Source of the DNA: Ailanthus altissimus
Taxonomy: Eukaryota > Streptophyta > Magnoliopsida > Sapindales > Simaroubaceae
NCBI GenBank assembly: GCA_946807835.1
Contig: OX327696.1
Location: forward strand, 7,700,501 to 7,764,500
Length of the DNA stretch: 64,000 nucleotides
Direction: 5' to 3'
Part shown: positions 1 to 13,400 of the stretch, piece after piece
Layout of the letters: every line of letters begins with the position of its first letter
Position numbering within the stretch: position 1 is the stretch's first letter
The notes under the pieces: generated by a model
Databases searched by the model: none
What the model was told of the DNA's origin: nothing
What the model saw: the letters and a program-made list of their open reading frames with translations, nothing else
Made by a program: the position numbers and the translations under genes

Positions 1-3000
1 ACCTCACAAAAATTATCTTTTCGCCTTTAATAACTCCTTAAAATTACAAGAAAGTATCATCTTTTTTTAAAAAAAAATATTTTGACACACAAATTAGCGT
101 TTGATTGAGAAATGTGATGCTCAGTGTATGAGAAGTATCTTAAAGACAAGTAAGAGAATAATAAATGCTTTGAATGTAATTAAGTATATTGAATAGACAA
201 CTCAAAAATAGTATCTATTTATAGTATATGAAATTAAATATGTATCGAAATACGCATGCATGTATTCATTTATTAATTATGTCTTACTAGATGTATTTTA
301 TAAAAATAAAAACGAATTTAAATTCTTTTTCTAATAAAATTTTAAAATTAAAAATTATAATTTAATCTGTACCAAATTTTTCACAAAGTTCCTAACTCAT
401 TTGTAGAAACTTACATGTTATTGAATCGAATTTATTTTATTATAAATTTGAAATCTGGATTTTGAACCCTTATTTTGAGTGAAGCTTTATGAATATAGAA
501 GTCATACATGGATTTATTTGTTAAATAAACTACTTTTTAAATAGTAAAAAAGGTTTTAATAAGTGATGTAGATTGAGTGAACTTATTTAATAATAGACAC
601 AATAATTTTTATTATATATTATTAATTTATTATTATTATTTTCTCTCACATATAAATATTATTTTTCAAAAAAATTAAGTTTAAACATAATTACCTTATT
701 TTATCCTTATCAAAGCACTACCACATCTTTTATAAATAGAAGGGATTTTAATGTGATTTGGACCATTCATTTACTTTTCATTTATTATTCATTCATTACT
801 CTTACTCACTTTTACAGCCTAAATAATACAAGAATTTTCTCTCAAAAATACCTTTTTTTCCTGTATGAAGCCACTTGTCACGTTCTAAAAGAAATTCAGG
901 TGTCTTGTCCCGAAGACTACTGTTTTAGAGTGATTTCTTCGTCTTACTTCCATTCTAATGAAAATATGTATTACTAACAGCTTTCTTGCTAAATCATTCA
1001 TTCATTCATTCATTCCTTCTCTATTCTGATACCAACTTGCTTCCTATTATTAAAACACATTTACCCAACCTTATATTTGATTTTTCTACCTTATTCTTTC
1101 TGTTGAGTCCATTATTAAATAAGTTGAATCAGCTCACGCTACTTTGTATTTTTATTGAAGCTCATTTTAAGGTGCAAGTCAAAATCTAAATTACATCTAA
1201 TAACCTAATCCTCCTATTTATAGATTTTAAAAATCAGTTGTGTGGGGGCATGACAATGTAGTAAATGATTAAAATTATTGTTATATTCAAATTTAGATTG
1301 AGTTAGTCTTAATTTTGCATGAATAAAAATTTCTCATGTGTGAGTAAATGAATCTCACTTAAATTCTTTCTACTTATTTGTTGTATTATGAATTGTAAAC
1401 AAATTTAATAGTTAATTAAACTTAGATTAATTATGTTCTTAGTGTTTATGAATATTTTGAATATGATTTGAATTCATACACTATAAATATAATTAATTTA
1501 TTCAATATTGATAATTCAAAATTAATCATTGAATTTTGAGTAATTGAACATAACATTTGAAACACTCCACACACAACACTTTTTTTTTTTGAAAAATAAT
1601 GACTTGAGCGTTGGAATATTTTTTCTTGTAGGATAACAATGTTCTCTCACAATTTCAATGAGTTCTCAAAGGCAAAAAAATAATTTTATATAATTTCAAC
1701 TTTTGAAACTTTCACCTCTTTAAATAAATTCCTTTTGAGACAAAATTCTGTTAGATAATTTTTAGAGGAAATAACCCTTATTCATATTAAGACGCATCTA
1801 CCCAATTCTATATTTGATTCTTCTACCTTATTTCTCCTTAAAACAAAATTTTTTCTCAAACAGAATTCTACTTCAGACAATTTTTAAAGAAATACTCATT
1901 TATTTTTTTGCCCACTTTCTTACAATGACAACAGAGACATAACTAAGTTTTCTTTTGCTATTTTTTTTTTTCATCATTTCCTGCATATTGAAAATATAAA
2001 AAATTATTCACAAGAAAATGAAAATTTTTTCTTATATAAGAAGATTCAAGTTAGAATATATATATATATATATATAAACATGAAATTTAAAATAAATAAA
2101 AAAGAAAAGAAAAGAGTAAAGGTTTGACTATTTAACAAAGTCAACAAAATAATTATAAAAAAAGTAAAATTAAAATTATTACGAAGCGTTTGTAAAAAAA
2201 AATATGACTAATAAACTCATTTATAATTGTTGAGTTCATTATATAAAAGTTCAACCAGCCATGTACAAGTCTAGTCTTCAAAAAGAAAGGTCAGTCTACA
2301 TCAAATCAAAGCCCAACTTTTATAGAACAAATGACTAAACTCAAATTTCAAATCCGACTTGATAGGTAAATCAATCTGCCGACTTATGGATCTAACAAAC
2401 AGGACACTTTAATCACGAAGAAGTGGAAACAAATTAAAACTTTAAGTTTGATTCTAATTTTAATTAATTAATTATTATTTTATATAAAAAAAAAATTCTC
2501 ATAAATTAACAAATCTCACTTAAATCTTTTTCTTTAATTAAAAAATATATGAACGAATTTAAATTATCATTAATTCAACTTTAATAAAATTCGAACACTT
2601 ATGCATGCAAACTTGGAAAAGTATTAAAATTCTTTTCCAATAAAAGGGTCCATTATTTGTTTATGAGATTTCATTGAGTGATAGAGAGTTCAATTCGATA
2701 GTAAAGATTCAATCATTAGCATATAATAATCATAATATAGATATAATTTTGGTTATTTTTGTAAATACCTTTTTCATATATTAGTATTCATTTATTTTTA
2801 TAAATATCAAATTGAGTATCAGAGTATTTTTTTTAATAAAAACGATGCTCTTTTGTCAATTAAAAGAATACGTAAGAACAATTAGATAATTGATATAGAG
2901 GATTTAAATTAGGAAAGTTCAATAATATTCAAATGCTAAAGTGTAAATAAACTTATTGTAAAAAAATAAAATTGAAACCTAAATATAAAAATACAAACCC

Positions 3001-4498
3001 TTTAACTTTTGAAATTGAATCCACATATTAAGTTAAGAAATATAAATCAATAGTTATGTTATTAAAATAAGAAGTATAAATTTCTAAAGAGTAACTAATT
3101 TAAGAAATGAAAAAAAATTTAAATAAAATACCAGTACTTGAATAACTTAAATAAAATATATTAATAATTTTTATTATATATTTTTTTCCTGGGCGCTCTA
3201 CTAGGCTATAGCGCAGCTAGACTCACTTAGTTTAATATTTGAATGACTATTTGCAATATTTTTTTTAAGTTAAATGTAATATTATTAAAACAAATTAATA
3301 ATATTATATTATAGAATTTTTGATATAAAATCAAAAAATTATTGGAATACTATATAGAGATTAGATATATTTATTATAATTCACCTGGACTTACTACTCT
3401 TCCATAAAGAGAAACATACAAATCTCTTAATGAAAGGATTATCTCAACCAAAATCTCTACTCCATTTAAGACGGGAGAAGCTTACTCCGTTAAAAAATGG
3501 GATTACCTACACTGTTTAAGACAATGATAATCTACCTCCTAAGTGAAGGACAAAATTACTCTCTTCAAAGAGTGATAAACTAACCTCACGCATGAAGCAA
3601 ATCTACCTCACATAGGAGAATTATTATAAAATAAAATAGAATCGCCCTCACGTATAAGTTACTGATGACTACCTTTAATACAAACATACTCTGTCTAATA
3701 CAAACTATAACCCTACCAAATACTTAGGCATCAACAATACACTACAGTAGACTAATAAAATAATATGATATAATATATTTGGTTACTCTAAGTGGATACG
3801 ATGCTATGGATTAAAGGCTGCTGAATTTGCTTCAATTCGGTTCAGGAGAAGCACGGGCTACAAGAGCTATGATGCTTTAGTACAGTGGCTGGATATCTGA
3901 CGGTAGTTGGTACGGCAGAGGGTCAGAAAGATGGTCGAGATGAAAAGGAAAAAGGCAGGCAGCTGAATCGGGTTGGGGCTATATGGAGGGCGTTGTCGTC
4001 GAGGGGTAAGGAGGGTGGTGCGTTGGTGCTATTCAGAATCCCGTCCAAACTAGATCCAATAAAAGCACGACTAGAGAACAATCAGTGAAACAATTAACAA
4101 CTACTAGAAAAGCTAGACGTTGTCGAGGTGGCCCAGCGATAGCCAAGAGATCACTGTCATCACGCAGGAGCTGGCCGACAAGAGGACATGACTCCACCTG
4201 AATCAAAAATTGGAAAACAAAAACAAAAAAATGAAAGAAGAAAAAATGAGTAAAACATGATAGAAAAGAAAATTTGGAGAAGAAATCTCCGAGAGAGGAT
4301 GAATTATGACAGTTGTGGTTGTTTAGGCGTTGAGAGATTTTTTCTTTCTAGGGAGGACGATTTGCAATACTTGACTTCTTATTTACACAATCCTACTTTA
4401 CCAATTAAGGAAACTCATAAGTCTACACTAAGGGTGAACAACAAATGGTCTAGGTTAGGTTAGAGTCAACTCAAATCAAACTAAAAGAACTTGGGTTG
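1..4498. other. AT-rich intergenic DNA, no gene recognised
   Basis: Long AT-rich stretch with short repeats: five CATT units near 994-1014 and an (AT)n run at 2056-2076. A ~50-bp sequence near 1049-1104 recurs in diverged form at about 1787-1839, both on the plus strand. Short open frames near 753-1189 have AT-driven composition and no recognisable domain. Repeated phrases around 'cctcac' at 3590-3660 resemble, in reverse orientation, the stretch at about 19960-20060, which hints at a shared old repeat but was not resolved. Confidence 0.6.
3785..4225. other. GC-richer island, unrecognised
   Basis: This stretch stands out from its AT-rich surroundings. A 67-codon plus-strand frame (3885-4088) reads through it, but it has no motif I recognise, no signal peptide and no clear splice sites. 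It could be a captured gene fragment or part of an old element. I do not assign a function. Confidence 0.3.
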
Positions 4499-4741
4499 TT
4501 ACTTTTAGGGATAAGGATATTTTTGTTCCACGAGATTGACATAATTCTCAATTTTGTCCTATGAGTTTTAGAAAACTCAATTCTGTCCTAGTCTGTTAGT
4601 TTGATTCTATTAGAATTGACTATAGAATGGCATCAATGTAACTCGACCAAGGCATTTAATTTATTTGACACACAAAAATCTCGACAATAAAATCTTTCAT
4701 AAGCTTTCGACTAAAATGGAAAACTCTAGTAAGCAGCCACT

Positions 4742-4793
4742 TATCATCTCCACTAGAGAGGGGGCTTCGGCCCTCTCTCCAGTGGAGATGATA
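4742..4793. repeat. Strong 24-bp-arm hairpin with TTCG loop inside MULE-1
   Basis: Arms 4742-4765 and 4770-4793 are reverse complements apart from two mismatched pairs and enclose TTCG (4766-4769). The loop is closed by C and G, giving the C(UUCG)G arrangement known as an exceptionally stable RNA tetraloop. The stem carries catctccact on one side and agtggagatg on the other. Confidence 0.85.
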
Positions 4794-4874
4794 TTTTCTT
4801 ACTCCCCTCATCGGCTCTTTCTCTCTCTTCCTTTTTTTGTTTGTTGTTTTCTTGTCTCCAGGTCTTCCGAGTGA

Positions 4875-5115
4875 TGGTGGTTGTCGACTTGCTCTCTCCG
4901 GCCGCTTTCAATTCGACTGATCTTCACTGCATCTTACCGGTCCTGGCCAACACCAACCACCCCTCCTTCGGCCTTCTCCTCTTCTAGTCAAGTCTCCCAC
5001 GCAGTGGTGGTTGTCGACCTGCTCACTCCTGCTGCTCTTAGTCCGATTGATCTTTACTGTGTCTCACTCCTGGCCGGTACCAGCCACTCCTCCTTTGACC
5101 TTCTCCTCTTTTAGT
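4875..5115. repeat. 130-bp direct tandem repeat in MULE-1 cargo
   Basis: The phrase ttgtcgac occurs at 4881 and again at 5011, and the surrounding sequence repeats with a 130-bp period, both copies ending in 'ccttctcctctt'. A smaller repeated phrase, 'ttctggca', follows at about 5152 and 5560. Two short frames read across the region but show no known domain. Confidence 0.75.
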
Positions 5116-6258
5116 CAGGTACCTCCGTCCTTTACCTGGTGATTATGCTCCTTCTGGCAGTCGTCACTACTTCTTATCAGAAACATCCAATGTTTGAGGA
5201 GTTAACTTTTAGAAGCTATCGAGGTTGGAGTCACAACGAAGTAGAACCTAACACAAAATCACACAAGAACTAGAGACAGAAACAACATTACATGCCCAAG
5301 TACAAGGTAAGCAAAATCAAATTGATGACGTTGATGAAAGAAATATTGTATTGGCTCTTAAAAAATGTGACATCTTCATAGAAAAATGGGTTTTTGATAA
5401 TGTGATACGTCATTTATATAAAGAAAATAAATGTGAGTTTCTACCTGAGTGGGTGAAATGCTTGGGGAATAGAAAGCAAGATTCTCTGTACCAAAAATAG
5501 AGATGGCAGCCTAGAAATGGTACAACCATCTTTTGCCCGATCATTATGCTCTTTCTGGCAACCATCACGCCATTTCTCATGACATTTGTAGAAAAACACC
5601 ATCGTGCAAGTGCTTGATAGGCTGGTTGTAGAATAACACCATTTAAATAATATTAATTTTTTTCTTTAAATAATTTTTTTTTTTACATATATATCACTTT
5701 ACATATAACCGTTTTAACTAACATACAAATTATTGGTAAAATGGTTAATGTACTCAAAAAAAGAATTTTTTGTCAATTCTAACAAAATTAAACTAACAAA
5801 TTAGGACAGAATTGAATTTTCTAAAATTCGTGGGACAAAATTAAAAATTAAATCAAACTCGTAGAACAAAAATGTTCTTATCCCTTATTTTTAATACACA
5901 AACTAACCTAAATAAGATTACAATTCAAACTAATATAAACTAATTCAATTCAGTTTGGTTCGTTCGGTTTCAATTATTTTAAAATATATTTTTTACATCA
6001 TAAATTTTTTAAAAACACAATTATTTAAATCATGAAAGTATCACCTATGACTTAAAAAAATTTCCCCAATAAAATTTTAATTCAACATATATTAACTTAG
6101 ATATATTGAGCGAATATACTAAATGGCAATTGATCCATATTTCTATAAAAATAGATATATTGAGAGAAGTTGCATTAATTAGAATACTTTAAAATGAGTA
6201 GATATCTTCGTTAGACAAGTTGCTTTAATCTAGGTACTTAAAAATGAAATAATCGATA

Positions 6259-6495
6259 ATGAATATTATTATATTTTTTAAACAGTATCATAATTTTTTT
6301 TTATTTTAAATTAATGTGTCAAATTATTATTAAATAATAAAATAATATTTCTAAATAATATATCAAATAATTGTTTAAAGATGAACTAATATAATGAGTA
6401 ATTTTTTAAATTTATATTATTTTATTATTTAATAAGTTAACATGTCAATTTAAAATAAAAAATTTAAAATATTATTTTTAAAGCGTAACATTATA
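6259..6495. mobile_element. AT-rich MITE, family MITE-A, copy 1
   Basis: An internally symmetrical AT-rich element. Near the left side it reads atgtgtcaaattattatt and near the right side gttaacatgtcaat, approximate reverse complements, with outer ends resembling 'gaatattattatatttttt' and 'aacattat'. Four further stretches in the window share the word pattern (33261, 42709, 58856, 61738). Confidence 0.55.
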
Positions 6496-6651
6496 CAACC
6501 GATAATAGATCCCTGTCATAAGACTCAAAGCTTAAATTACAATGAATTATTTATGTAAACTACCACTATATAGTTAAGTTATTTTCTATCCTATAAAAAA
6601 ATAATAATTATTGTTTAACAATTATATCTAGTTAAAATTTATAATTAAGAA

Positions 6652-7316
6652 TGTGAAAATATTGATTGAAATTATCGGGATATGATTTGAAGAGCAAGTC
6701 AAGTATGTAGGATGCGCACCGATTGAAGACAGATGCGAAAGGAGGCGAAAAATAAAGAAGGGCGCACTAGGCACCAGCGCCACGGCGCCCAATCCAGCAA
6801 CTGAGTGCCGCAGCGCCAGGCGACAAGCGCCGCGGCGCTGGAGACGGGAACAGTATCCCGAAATAAAGAAACTTCCTTATTTCATCTCCCACTTATTTTA
6901 CATTCTCTAATACGACTCTCACATGTATAGGGTAAACCTAAGACGTCCTAAAACCTATATAAAGGCTATCAATTGGCTTGTAAATACATCTTTGTGATCA
7001 TCAATAATCTTTGTGATAGGTTGAGAAATCTTAGTGATCATCAACAATTTTTGTAGTTCTTTGTGAGAGAAAATTTCTAAAGTGACAATGAGAGTTATCT
7101 TTGTGATTTTTCTTGTAAAATGCATATTTTGTGAGTACCTTATAATTCATAATAAGATAAGAGTGTGATCTTGATCCACCGTGGACGTAGGCAAATTATC
7201 GAACCACGTAATTTTTTATGTGTTCTTCTTCTACTCCTTCTCTCTTTATTCCATAATTTACTTATTCTGTATATATTGTTTGAAATTTTATTTATTTATA
7301 TGCTTTCGCTTCAACA
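6652..7316 (+). mobile_element. Solo LTR of a copia-type element, family LTR2 (sense orientation)
   Basis: 665 bp beginning TGTGAAAATATTG and ending CGCTTCAACA, flanked by a perfect 5-bp target duplication aagaa (6647-6651 and 7317-7321). A promoter-like TATATAAAG lies at 6956-6964, and the typical plant LTR phrase GATCCACCGTGGACGTAGGC lies near 7170. A GC-rich block near 6750-6840 carries GCGCC/GCGGCGC motifs. The same LTR forms both ends of the copia element at 22257-32784 and the solo LTR at 9068-10427. Confidence 0.85.
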
Positions 7317-9067
7317 AAGAAAATAATTCATTTCATACTTTTAAAGAAAATTTAGAACATTGTCTATACATAATAAATTACATACGCAATATATTTGATT
7401 TTTATTATTTTAAAATATTGGTAAAAAAATGCAAATGAAATCTTTTTGTATTATTTAATTAATTATATTTATTTTGTCAAATTATTTAACTCGATAATAT
7501 TTCTAATAAATAAATACAAGCAATTGTAACATTTTGAAGGATTTAAATGTCGAATTACTAATTTTCAGATATTTTTACTTCATAAAAATAAATAATTTAA
7601 AACTAATATTTCAACCTTAAAAAATAGAAAAACAAACATAGCATTCAAATCTATTTGAACTTTAGCCAAATGCAAATCTATCCAACTTCAATTTTTTTTT
7701 TTAAAAAAAAAACACTACATAAATCTTTATAACTAATTGCTTATCATTATTTGATATTTTTTTGTATATTACATCAAATTACAATGTTATACCATATCAG
7801 ATTACATTATTGATATTATAATCAAATTATATTATCGAAATTTTTTTTACTGATATTATAATTAGACTATATTATCAAAATTTTATGGGATTAATATGTA
7901 TAATTTTAAAACATATCTCATCGAAACAATACTATTAAAATTATTAAAAGCAATATATACAATTTTAAATATATCCAATTCAAACTAAAAAGTTTCCACA
8001 AAAGAGAAGAAAAATTAACTGACTTGAACATCCACCAAAGTATTCAAACTCAAACCTAATCGGAGAGGTAAATTTAAAAGGATGGTAATTGCCAATTCAA
8101 CAAGTACTCGTATGCATCATTATTTAATATCTTAATTAGTCTATATAATTTTTATTTTTATTTTTTGTCTATGAAGAAGATTAAAAAAAGCCCTTATCAA
8201 ATTCCTTCCCTTTTAGAAAATCATTTTAAAATTTTTTTAATTGATAATTTATTGAATAATACTACTCCTTTTAAATTTAATTATCGTATTTTTCATCCCA
8301 TGTAAGTGAATTGTATAAATAATTTTAAAAATTATAAAATTAATTATTTGATAAATACTTAACTAAAAATTAAAAAAATATTGGGATCAAATCAATCTTG
8401 ACAATTATTAAATTACTCTAATTTAATTACTATTTATCTATGCAACCGAAGAATAATCCTTTGATCATTTATTTATCGCACTTACTATCTTTTAACCCAA
8501 CAATGTACAATATGTGTGCACACATGAATTAAAAATGTACCTAGATTTATAGATAAAGATATCTAACCCTATGTGTCTTGTTGTTATTGAATTTCAATTT
8601 TATAAATAAGATTACCAACTACAATTTCGCATCTAACCCTTTTTTTTTCTTTCCATTTGTTTAATTATAATGCCAAATACATTGGGATTCTCATAATTTT
8701 AGATTCATTTCTCCTTTTCTTTTATTTAAATTATTTTGAAAGTGCCCACGAACCAACCGATATGTTTAATTTATAAACGATAATGCGAAGATTAATGGAA
8801 GATACCCAAAAGAATAAATAAATAAATACATAGCATTTGGATATGTAGAATGTAGTTAGGATTCCTTATTTTTCTTTTAATTTGTACTGGCTCAATCATA
8901 GATTCTTGTCCTTGCACTAAGAAAATTAAAATAATAAACTATCACAGCACTTAATTCTTTCCTGTTGCAATGAAATAATTCCCTCCCTTAAGACCGGCAA
9001 TTATTTCTTATAAGACGTTTAAAATATTTTTTTAAAAATAAATTTAAATTTGTTAGTAAAAATATAT
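7317..9067. other. AT-rich spacer
   Basis: No gene seen. An 85-codon frame running in from the LTR (7181-7438) is Phe/Tyr/Ile-rich composition noise. A short degenerate direct repeat of 'tgatattataat' type occurs at about 7808-7885. Confidence 0.5.
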
Positions 9068-10427
9068 TATTAAAGTGGAAATACACAAAAGAGCTATTGA
9101 AGGAGAGAACATTGTTCTTCCTCTCGAGATTAAGTTGAAGCGAAGAATTCAAAATTTAACTTAAAATATTAAACTCTCTTATTAACTCCCTAGAGATTTT
9201 ATAAGGAAAACACAATGAAGAACCTTCAAAGGATTTAATGTTTAGTGTACCCTTACTCTACCACGAGTAATAAATACCCAAACGATGGTTCCACCCTAGC
9301 GCACACAAGCACTTAGTATCTACCTAGTTTTTCCTCTCTCTTAGAGTTTCTCTTAATACTTAATCACAATTAAAGGGTTTACAAGTGTTTATATAGAACG
9401 TATTTCGTGCCTACTAATCCTATTCTTTGTTTGAGTAAGAGTCTACTTATTTTGAAAGTTCAAAACTTTTCAAAACTTGAAATCTGGATCAAAATGAACA
9501 TCCTGATGCTTTTGGCGCCGTAACGCTCATCCTTGGACACCGCGGCGTAGGCCATTGTCAAACCCAACACTGCGATGTTAGGTTGCTGTGCTGGGCACTG
9601 CGGCACTCAGCCTTGGTGCTCCTTATGCCAGTTTTCTTCACTTTCTTTGCGTCTTCGAGTCCTGTTTCAGTTTCCTCTTCATGTCCTATACGTCTTAGAC
9701 TTCTTCATACATGTCTCACATATTCTAGACTTCTTGTGACTCTCACTTTGGTATTCATCTCAATTCTTGTCCAATCAAAATTATTGAATTACCAATTTTT
9801 CAACAAGAGCAATATAATCTAAGTAATATAATATAAAAATAAACAATAAAGAAATTAGAGAGAGAAAGGTAGAAGAAGAATACTCTAATTTACGTGGTTC
9901 AGTAACTTGCCTATATCTACGGCGGATTAAGATCACATACTCTTATTATTGAATCTCAAAACACTCATAAAATATGTCTTTTACAAGAAAAACTTACAAA
10001 GTAATCACTCTTTCTTGAAATCAATGAATTTTCTCCCACTAAAAATCACAAAGATCTCACTCTAATTACAAAGATTTGTATTTTTTCACTAAGATGTGTT
10101 TACAAGTTAATAAAGAGTTTTTATATAGGTTTTAGAACAACCTAGATTTACCTTAAATTTATAGGAGTTGTATTAGGGAGTCTTGAAACAAATGGGAGAT
10201 GAAATAGGCCAGATTAAAATGGGAAACTTATTCTGCTCTGGGTGTTGCGGCACTAGGCATTCTTATCTGGGCGCCGCGGAACTCAAGTTCTATTTTGGGC
10301 GCTGCGGCGCCCAAAACCTGGCACTATCACTTTCATCTTTCGCATCCATCTTCAATCATTATGTATCCAATACACTTGATTTTCTTTCTAAATCGTATTT
10401 CGATTATTTTTAATCAACTTTTTCGTA
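9068..10427 (-). mobile_element. Solo LTR2 interrupted by a nested solo LTR1
   Basis: The two halves (9068-9094 and 9811-10427) read continuously as an LTR2 copy once the inner LTR and one AGAGC are removed. The left piece 'ttaaagtggaaat' matches the LTR2 end at 22259 'ttgaagtggaaac', and 9811 onward matches the following 'aagtaatataata' part. The whole is flanked by tatat at 9063-9067 and 10428-10432. The terminal TG/CA have decayed to TA (9068 side) and TA (10427 side), so the copy is old. The block 10290-10320 carries the GGGCGCTGCGGCGC type motif. Confidence 0.75.
9095..9805 (-). mobile_element. Solo LTR, family LTR1, nested in LTR2
   Basis: 711 bp. Read on the minus strand it begins TGTTGAAAAATTGG and ends in TCAATA. 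A perfect 5-bp target duplication agagc flanks it (9090-9094 and 9806-9810). It matches the LTR at 24785-25725 over most of its length, including a shared TATA-like 'tttatatag' and a GC-rich block at 9510-9620. Short open frames here (for example 9583-9822) are chance frames in the GC-rich block. Confidence 0.8.
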
Positions 10428-13400
10428 TATATTATATTATTTTAATAATTTTTTATTTATATAATAATAGATCCAATAATATCTTTAATTTATTAATGAT
10501 ATTAAAAGTTAAAAAAACATAATATAATTCTTCCCCAAGTAAAAGAGGAAAAAAAAAACAATAAGTATAATTCTTCAATTTTCCACTTGTCTTTTATACA
10601 CCGTGAAGTATATATATATATATAGCTCGTATATATCTTTTCAGCACAAAAATTTAAAATGTTGGTATGACTCTTGAGAAAAAGCTTTGAGGCACATATT
10701 ATTTCTTATATCATTTTTAAGTAAGGCAGCGGATTTTGGATAAATACTCTTAAATTTGAATTTTCATTTATTTAAAATAAAATATTAAATATTAAATTTA
10801 TTATAAATTTATAAATTTAAAATTTTATTATCAAACTCATTATTATGTACTGTATATTAAACTTACAATGAGTTATTCGTAAATTTTAAGTGAATTATAA
10901 TTTAATATAATAAAAAAAATATTTATAATGTTAATTTAAAAGAAAAAATCTTTAAAAATATCAATCAAACTCATATCACAAATTTTAATTCATAATTACT
11001 ACAAGACATAATATAATAATACTAGTTCAATTAATATTTAAAATAGTATGAAATGAATAAATAAAAATATACATAAAATAACTATTACAATAAAAAAAAT
11101 CAAGTCTATAATTTAAGTCCCACAACAAGTCCATTACTAATATTATTTTTAAATTAAATTAAAAATTTAACACTAAGTTCATGCGTCTCTATCTTAATTA
11201 GCAATAATTGCACCGCTCATTCAACATAAGGAGATGTTAATGAAAAAGAAGTTAAAATATTAATTTAAAAAAATAAATAAAAATTTTAATATCCGCAGAT
11301 ACCCATAATGTGTATCCGGCAAATATTTCACTAAACTCGTATTCGTCTCAAACCCGTTATAAAATTATATTTTATATATCAAATTCATCTCAAATTCACT
11401 TCAAATCATACTAAATTATTCTCAATAAAATTAAATTTTAAGAAATTTACAAGTCATTTTGTCCTCTCATACAAAAGTCTATTACAGTAATTCCATTGTT
11501 CTTTCTTTTTCTCCCAAAAATAATAAATTGTTGAACTGATTTGCACATAGAACCTATATTGGTGATTTTACCATATGATATGAGCTACACTTGCCCAGTT
11601 AGATGTTTAATAAAGATGGACATTAACATTTGATCCTAAAAAATTGATACTAAGTCCAAGTAGTCATGGGTTTGTGTTGAGAGGGGAGGGGTATACAGTT
11701 TGGCATAATTGATTTTTAGTTGAGATGGCACATCTGATCCTAATACTTGTCGTTTTTGCAAAACATAAAATAATAAACACAATAATAATTAATAATTAAT
11801 TATTTGTTTCACCATTTTATTTTTAGTTTATAGACCGTTCCAACTTAATTAATTGGTTAACATACATTTAGGTCCTTAACTTTTTCATTATATAGAGAAA
11901 AATCCAAAATATTTACAACTATAACATATAGATCCATATATTTTGATCGATTGGCACAAAGATCCCTTCTATTAAAATCCACCTAACGATCAGTATTAGT
12001 GGTGCTTAACTAAACGATTGTTTTGGCCATAATGACTCAATTGACTGTGGAAGGATATATTTGAACCCTTTTAAATCAAATGAATTATGTTGGTTTTTCA
12101 TTTTTAAAAGTAAAAAGAAAAAACTTAATCCTACATCAACAATCAAATAAGTCTCCATCAACTAAGAAACTAATGTGATTAATTGAATATAAAAGGGTCA
12201 AGTCTTTCTTTTCCTAGTCATTTAAAGTTACAATCTCCAAAATTGTTAATTTTTCATAATTTTTGTGATCTATGACTATGAATCACACACTACAACATAT
12301 TATACCTCAGTTATATATAATGCAAAATCATACTTTTTCTTATCGAAGAAAAAGACATTTAGACCCTTAAAATTGACTCAAAGAATAATTTTAACTCTTT
12401 ATTTTCAAAATTACTTAAAAAAAATTACTTTTCGTTTAATTTTTTTTATCTTTCTCATAATTTTTTTGGGTTCATTCGAATGGAAAATATATTATCATAT
12501 AAATTACGAATTTTTAATTTCAATGATGCCAACATTGAGTTAAAATCTCATCATTACTATTGCTGGAAGAATTTTTAGATAATATTAAAAATAAAAAAAT
12601 GAAATTATTCTTTAAATTAAAATTTAAAGTCTATCTATTTTTCTAATTAAATTGGTTAATTTAGCATCATTATTCATGACTGCTCCTCACATATTCTCAT
12701 ATTCATACTAATTCAATGTTTCAGACAACTTCATTATTATAGTGTTCTAATCTTATGTATATATACATGAATACATTATGAAAAAAAAAAAAATGTTCCA
12801 GATAAATTGTACAGTTTCTTAAATTATTATCTATTCAGATTTGCAATTCCAAGAAGATGTTGAATGTTTGTCCAGTTTAATGGGCTTGACCCACTTGCCT
12901 CCTAATGTGGAAGCAAATTCATAATTCTCTCTCTCTCTATTATTATTAATATACGAGAGGGAGATGACATCTTAACTGTTTGTTTTTTTTCTTTCGATTT
13001 CCTTTCAACTTCCCTCGAGTATTTTTACATAACATTTCATAATTCTCATACAAACTTTTAGCTTTGATGCTTTCATCATTCACATCCTTTTCAATTTCTA
13101 AACCATGTATCCAGGAGAATAATTGGGCAAAGATTAATTTTTACATATTAAAGCTAGCGATTTCTTTTATATATATATATATACACGAGAAATAATTTAA
13201 TAAATTATATAATTCATCATATAAAAAATTTTGTATACATATCAAAATTTTATAATACATCATAAATTATATAATAATTATAAATTGATTAAACAGTATT
13301 ACATTAGAGTATTATTCATCATATAATAAATTATACAATTCATTAAATTATTTCTCATATATATAAAATAATAAATATGTACTTACATACATAAATATAT

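Larger units (their letters stand above)
4508..5884. mobile_element. Non-autonomous Mutator-like element (Pack-MULE candidate), MULE-1
   Basis: The ends are inverted repeats of about 112 bp: the left arm (4508-4620) begins GGGATAAGGATATTTTTGTT and the reverse complement of the right arm (5884-5773) begins GGGATAAGAACATTTTTGTT. Both arms close on the word TTAGAATTGAC. The flanks are a 9-bp target duplication, ttactttta (4499-4507) and ttattttta (5885-5893), with 8 of 9 bases equal. Long inverted ends plus a 9-bp duplication are diagnostic of the Mutator superfamily. No transposase is present. The interior (about 4730-5600) is clearly GC-richer than the ends and contains a hairpin and a 130-bp tandem repeat, as expected when a MULE has captured foreign sequence, but the source gene is not recognisable to me. 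Confidence 0.85.

Noticed and set aside
11860..12500. Possible TIR element with 'aggtccttaa' and 'agacccttaaaa' ends
   Set aside because: The proposed arms align poorly beyond a few bases and no target duplication was found.
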